64,000 nt of DNA, taken from positions 1-64,000 of the forward strand of contig WRHJ01000002.1 of the NCBI GenBank assembly GCA_009783305.1, read 5' to 3'. The position numbers and the translations under genes are program-made. The DNA is from Candidatus Saccharimonadota bacterium (GTDB taxonomy: Bacteria > Patescibacteriota > Saccharimonadia > Saccharimonadales > Saccharimonadaceae). This document shows, one piece after another, positions 60,844 through 64,000 of this stretch (its first letter is position 1; every line of letters begins with the position of its first letter). The notes beneath the pieces are model-generated. The model had not been told where the DNA came from. It saw nothing but the letters and a program-made list of their open reading frames with translations, and searched no databases.

Positions 60844-61851
60844 ATGTTTGATTTTCTAGACATGATTATTGTGCGCCCAATCGTCAACCTTCTTTTCGTT
60901 ATCTTCAACTTTGTCGGCGATTTCGGTCTCGCCATTATCATCTTCACCATCATCGTCAAACTTGCCATGTGGCCGCTGATCAAAAAACAACTTTACCAGA
61001 CCCGTATCATGCGTTCGATCCAACCAGAGCTTGCCGAGATTAAGAAAAATTGCAAAGGCAACCGCCAACTTGAATCGCTTCAGATGATGGATCTCTATAA
61101 GCGCAAAAACATTAAACCCTTCCGCTCTATGCTTACCCTCTTTATCCAACTCCCCATCTTTATCGCTCTCTTTACTGCCATCAACGTCATGGTTCGACCC
61201 ACCGGTGTCGACACGCTCTCCGTCGAGAAATCCGCCTATTCCTTCGTCCGACCCCTGGATCGCGTCAATACCCTCGTTGATCAACAAAATGAATACTTTG
61301 CAGCTAGGGAAGTTGATCCCGAAACTACCGAATACCAATTCGAACCCAAATTATTCGGCCTCGTCGACCTTTCCGCCCGTGCCGGCTTCGCCGACATCAG
61401 CTCCATCACCATCATGGTGTTTGCCCTAGCCGCCGCCGCTACCCAATACGTCATGGCTCGCCAACAGACACCATCCAAGAAGAAAACCGAGAAACGCAGC
61501 TTCAAACAAATCATGAAAGAGGCCGCCGAGGGCAAGCAGGCTGACCAGACCGAACTTAACTCCGTTGTCTCTGGCCAAATGACTAAATTTATGCCCATCA
61601 TGATGCTATTCATCATGATTAACCTGCCCGGCGCCATAGTCTTCTATTATCTCCTTAGCAACAGCGTCACCGTCATCCAGCAAAAGTTTATCCTCAATCG
61701 CGGCCTTACCGAGATGGAGGTTGCTGCCGACAAGAAGATTCTTAAAGAATTACGCACCGCCGAAGAAGCGGAAATTGTTGCCACTAAAGATAAAAAAACC
61801 AAAGAAAATATCACGCGCATTAAAGCATCAAATAAACGGAGAAAGCGTTAA
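60844..61851 (+). CDS. yidC: Membrane protein insertase YidC/OxaI
   Basis: The 335-residue protein has a short N-terminal helix, LAIIIFTIIVKLAMWPLIKKQ (first core helix), a cytoplasmic hairpin (QLESLQMMDLYKRKNIKPF), LTLFIQLPIFIALFTAINVM, and later helices near SITIMVFALAAAATQYVM and FMPIMMLFIMINLPGAIVFYYLLSNSVTVIQQ. It lacks the large periplasmic domain of Gram-negative forms. It ends in a basic tail typical for ribosome contact. TACAAT lies about 7 nt before ATG. Confidence 0.95.
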   Translation: MFDFLDMIIVRPIVNLLFVIFNFVGDFGLAIIIFTIIVKLAMWPLIKKQLYQTRIMRSIQPELAEIKKNCKGNRQLESLQMMDLYKRKNIKPFRSMLTLFIQLPIFIALFTAINVMVRPTGVDTLSVEKSAYSFVRPLDRVNTLVDQQNEYFAAREVDPETTEYQFEPKLFGLVDLSARAGFADISSITIMVFALAAAATQYVMARQQTPSKKKTEKRSFKQIMKEAAEGKQADQTELNSVVSGQMTKFMPIMMLFIMINLPGAIVFYYLLSNSVTVIQQKFILNRGLTEMEVAADKKILKELRTAEEAEIVATKDKKTKENITRIKASNKRRKR

Positions 61852-61894
61852 TGCGTACACTAAATAATATTTCACGTATTTTAGCGGGGGAATT

Positions 61895-62350
61895 ATGAAT
61901 CAAGATGAAAGTATTCGCTTTGCCACCAAATATCTAGAAGATCTCCTGTCCTTTTTCGGCATCAATGTAGCTGTTTATTCCACTATCGAAGATGACGTCA
62001 TCCAACTTTCCGTTCCCTCTACCAGCCTAAATTCATTATTGATTGGCAAAAATGCCGATAATCTTCGCGCGCTGCAGCATATTGTCATGACCACCCTCAT
62101 TTCTCGAGGAGCTGAAGTTACTCGCGTCAATGTCGACGTTGCCGATTACAAACGTCAACGCGCCGATAAAATCAGCGACCAAGCCGAAAATTGGATTCGA
62201 CAGGTCCGTGAAACCGGACAAACCAAAACCTTAGACCTCAACGCTGCCGACCGCAGGGTAGTGCACAAACTAGCCCAAGATTATTCAGACATTGAGACTC
62301 ATAGCGAAGGCGAAGGCCGCGATCGCCGCCTCTTTATTTCTAAGAAATAG
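61895..62350 (+). CDS. jag: RNA-binding protein Jag (KhpB), KH and R3H domains
   Basis: The 151-residue protein has a KH-like region (SLLIGKNADNLRALQHIV, about 47-64) and a C-terminal R3H domain (LNAADRRVVHKLAQDYSDIETHSEGEGRDRR, about 112-145). The extra N-terminal Jag domain of longer homologues is absent. GGGGGAAT precedes the ATG. It completes the rpmH-rnpA-yidC-jag block. Confidence 0.92.
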   Translation: MNQDESIRFATKYLEDLLSFFGINVAVYSTIEDDVIQLSVPSTSLNSLLIGKNADNLRALQHIVMTTLISRGAEVTRVNVDVADYKRQRADKISDQAENWIRQVRETGQTKTLDLNAADRRVVHKLAQDYSDIETHSEGEGRDRRLFISKK

Positions 62351-62456
62351 AGCAGGGAACAACCAACCAAAATCACAGCCCGGCTCTACGGAATAAATCC
62401 ATTATAGCACAAGCAGTTCAAAAAGTCAAGCTCTACTCAGAACTGTGGAAAACTTC

Positions 62457-63971
62457 CTAGTCCTCAGCCGCGTAGCCATTGCCAATCACGACTATAAAAT
62501 CAGCTTTATAATTTGTCAAGGAATCTGGAATTTTGGTTGAAATTACAACATTACTATAAAATTTCTTTAGCGCCTTCGCCGTTCCAGCCATGCTCTTATT
62601 CAACTGATAAATCTTCACGCCTTCCACCTCGCCCAACGTACTCGGTGCATTTGCATTTTGTATTACATTATAACCTTTGTTTTTCAACTTAGTCCCCTCG
62701 CTCGCTGCTATCCCCGAGGCACTAGTCGCGTTCATTACAACAATTCTGGCATTTTCAGACATTACCGGATCCGAGCTCAACTTACGTGCCACATACTCAT
62801 GAATCTCCGAATATTTCCCCACTCCAGCGGCTGGATAAACGTAAGAATACCAATTCCCATTACTAGCCTCCAGGGAACCAGTCGTCAACAACCTAGATCC
62901 ATCGTCGGTGTCTTGCAGGGATACCGTCTTCATCCCTCCCATATCAATCTTCCCCATAATTCTAAATAACGTTTTCAATTCTATGTCCTTAAAATCCGAC
63001 CTCAGATTATCACCTATCGCGCCCTTTATGCTCATCATTGCCATAAAATCGGTTGCAAAATTAGTCTTCTTTGCCTTCATGATTGTGGCCTGAATAATTT
63101 TTTGTTGAAATTGTTCCCTGCCGAAATTACTTCCACTCCCATAACCGCCATATGCATTTCGCGCTCTCGCTACTCCCAACGCATGTTCCCCATCCAAATG
63201 TGCTACCACTCCGTTTTTATAATCTATTAACCACCTCTGTTTTCTTGCATCCCAATAATCCCGTAAACCCCTTTTGTCTAGAGTCTCAATTGCCACCTCG
63301 TCGCCCGTCCAGTTGGTCCCTTGGTAAACAAATGCTACATCAATCCCATCCAAAGCGTCTACAATCTGCACTAACGCCTGCCAGTTGACATGAACAAAAT
63401 ATTGGATTCCAATACCCAGTACTTCTTCAGCCTGCTTTGCTAATTCCCTTGCCGCCAAGCGCTCATATTCGGCTCTGCTCTCTTCCGTATTTTTACTTTT
63501 TAAATAAGTACACCAATAGACCTCGTTTATCTTAGAAGTTGCCGTGCACGTCCTAGCCTTTAGATCCCTTGGCAAACTCATAGTCCGAATATCTCCCGAA
63601 TCTTGGTCCAAAGATGCCACCATGATTGTGTCGGTCAACTGAGAGCCAGGATGATTAGAGTCATCCATCGAATAGCCTTCAGTGCCAAAAATCAAAATAT
63701 TAGTTCGTCCCGAAATTGCATCAACCTCCAGTGGTGTTTCCGGGTCCGCAAAGATTGTGTTCCACAAACTGCCCCCCGTCGTTCTTGATATTAAATCATT
63801 ACCCTGAATATACAACCAAACCACAGCCGCAATCGCCAGCACTAACAAACCGCCAAATGTCCATAAAGCTACCTTAAGAATCCTTTTGCCCAGCGGCTTC
63901 TTAGGTTTGTCCTTCTTCACTTTTTTCTGTTTCTTAGATTTCTTCTCATCTTTTTCTATATGCTCGCTCAC
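62457..63971 (-). CDS. LytR-CpsA-Psr family protein with C-terminal LytR_C domain
   Basis: The 504-residue protein has a very basic cytoplasmic start, one transmembrane segment (about 31-53), an LCP catalytic domain with NILIFGTEGYS, QLTDTIMVASLDQDSG, MSLPRDLKAR and, later, the conserved DGEHALGVARARN region, and a C-terminal LytR_C-type domain (ARIVVMNATSASGIAASEG, about 415-433). LCP enzymes attach wall polymers to peptidoglycan. It is convergent with jag. Confidence 0.93.
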   Translation of the reverse strand: MSEHIEKDEKKSKKQKKVKKDKPKKPLGKRILKVALWTFGGLLVLAIAAVVWLYIQGNDLISRTTGGSLWNTIFADPETPLEVDAISGRTNILIFGTEGYSMDDSNHPGSQLTDTIMVASLDQDSGDIRTMSLPRDLKARTCTATSKINEVYWCTYLKSKNTEESRAEYERLAARELAKQAEEVLGIGIQYFVHVNWQALVQIVDALDGIDVAFVYQGTNWTGDEVAIETLDKRGLRDYWDARKQRWLIDYKNGVVAHLDGEHALGVARARNAYGGYGSGSNFGREQFQQKIIQATIMKAKKTNFATDFMAMMSIKGAIGDNLRSDFKDIELKTLFRIMGKIDMGGMKTVSLQDTDDGSRLLTTGSLEASNGNWYSYVYPAAGVGKYSEIHEYVARKLSSDPVMSENARIVVMNATSASGIAASEGTKLKNKGYNVIQNANAPSTLGEVEGVKIYQLNKSMAGTAKALKKFYSNVVISTKIPDSLTNYKADFIVVIGNGYAAED

Positions 63972-64000
63972 TAAGTTTGTCGGATCATCATCTTTTACGC

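Overview
The window looks like a chromosomal segment of a Candidate Phyla Radiation (Patescibacteria) bacterium. Candidatus Saccharibacteria (TM7) is my best guess, by inference from gene content and style. The signs are a 23S rRNA gene full of insertions, many genes with a TATAAT-like box only about 6-10 nt before the ATG (leaderless or near-leaderless transcripts), many small membrane proteins, a single-membrane envelope with a reduced VirB-like secretion apparatus, and standard use of TGA as a stop. The window contains the replication-origin region (dnaA-dnaN-recF on one side; rpmH-rnpA-yidC-jag on the other).

Layout. 1-900: a palindromic element, two small genes and 5S rRNA. 1020-6912: one 23S rRNA gene (minus strand) about twice the normal length. 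It carries a group I intron with a LAGLIDADG endonuclease beside the sarcin-ricin loop, long-stem insertions at helices 25 and 45 (each with a small ORF), and two larger insertions (domain I and helix 63) that themselves contain pieces resembling 23S rRNA domain I. The 23S-5S unit has its own strong promoter and no adjacent 16S gene. 7-21.5 kb: an ABC exporter pair, a large charged membrane protein, tsaD, valS, a HIT protein, an FHA-like protein, small unknown genes and tRNA-Ser genes. 21.5-25.4 kb: an accessory island downstream of tRNA-Ser(CGA), in which repeats containing the tRNA 3' end separate small cargo genes. 25.4-36.9 kb: surface proteins, tRNA-Arg, two Mur-ligase relatives (both lacking a domain), an amidinotransferase-family enzyme, groES-groEL behind a CIRCE-like operator, tRNA-Ser(GCT) and a GDPD-like protein. 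37-56.3 kb: a VirB-like system with eight VirB2/TrbC-like pilin paralogues, a VirB6-like giant protein plus a soluble paralogue of its C-terminal part, a PrgI/VirB3-like protein, a VirB4 ATPase split in two genes, a large membrane protein, a three-domain wall hydrolase and a PEGA-like protein; ComF and Hsp20 lie among them. 56.3-64 kb: origin genes and an LCP-family protein.

The most unusual signal is two families of short palindromic elements. Each has a conserved structured core flanked by inverted-repeat arms whose sequence differs at every locus. Family A (core about 55 bp) is at 32-148, 14730-14830 and 53585-53694. Family B (core about 100 bp) is at 14099-14223, 18021-18146 and 35402-35531. 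Four of the six copies lie in frame inside protein genes (twice in tsaD, once in valS, once at the N-terminus of the wall hydrolase), so the genes appear to tolerate them as extra peptide. The arms look like inverted copies of the local sequence, which is unlike the direct target duplications made by ordinary transposons.

All calls were made by eye from sequence. No database search or structure prediction was run.
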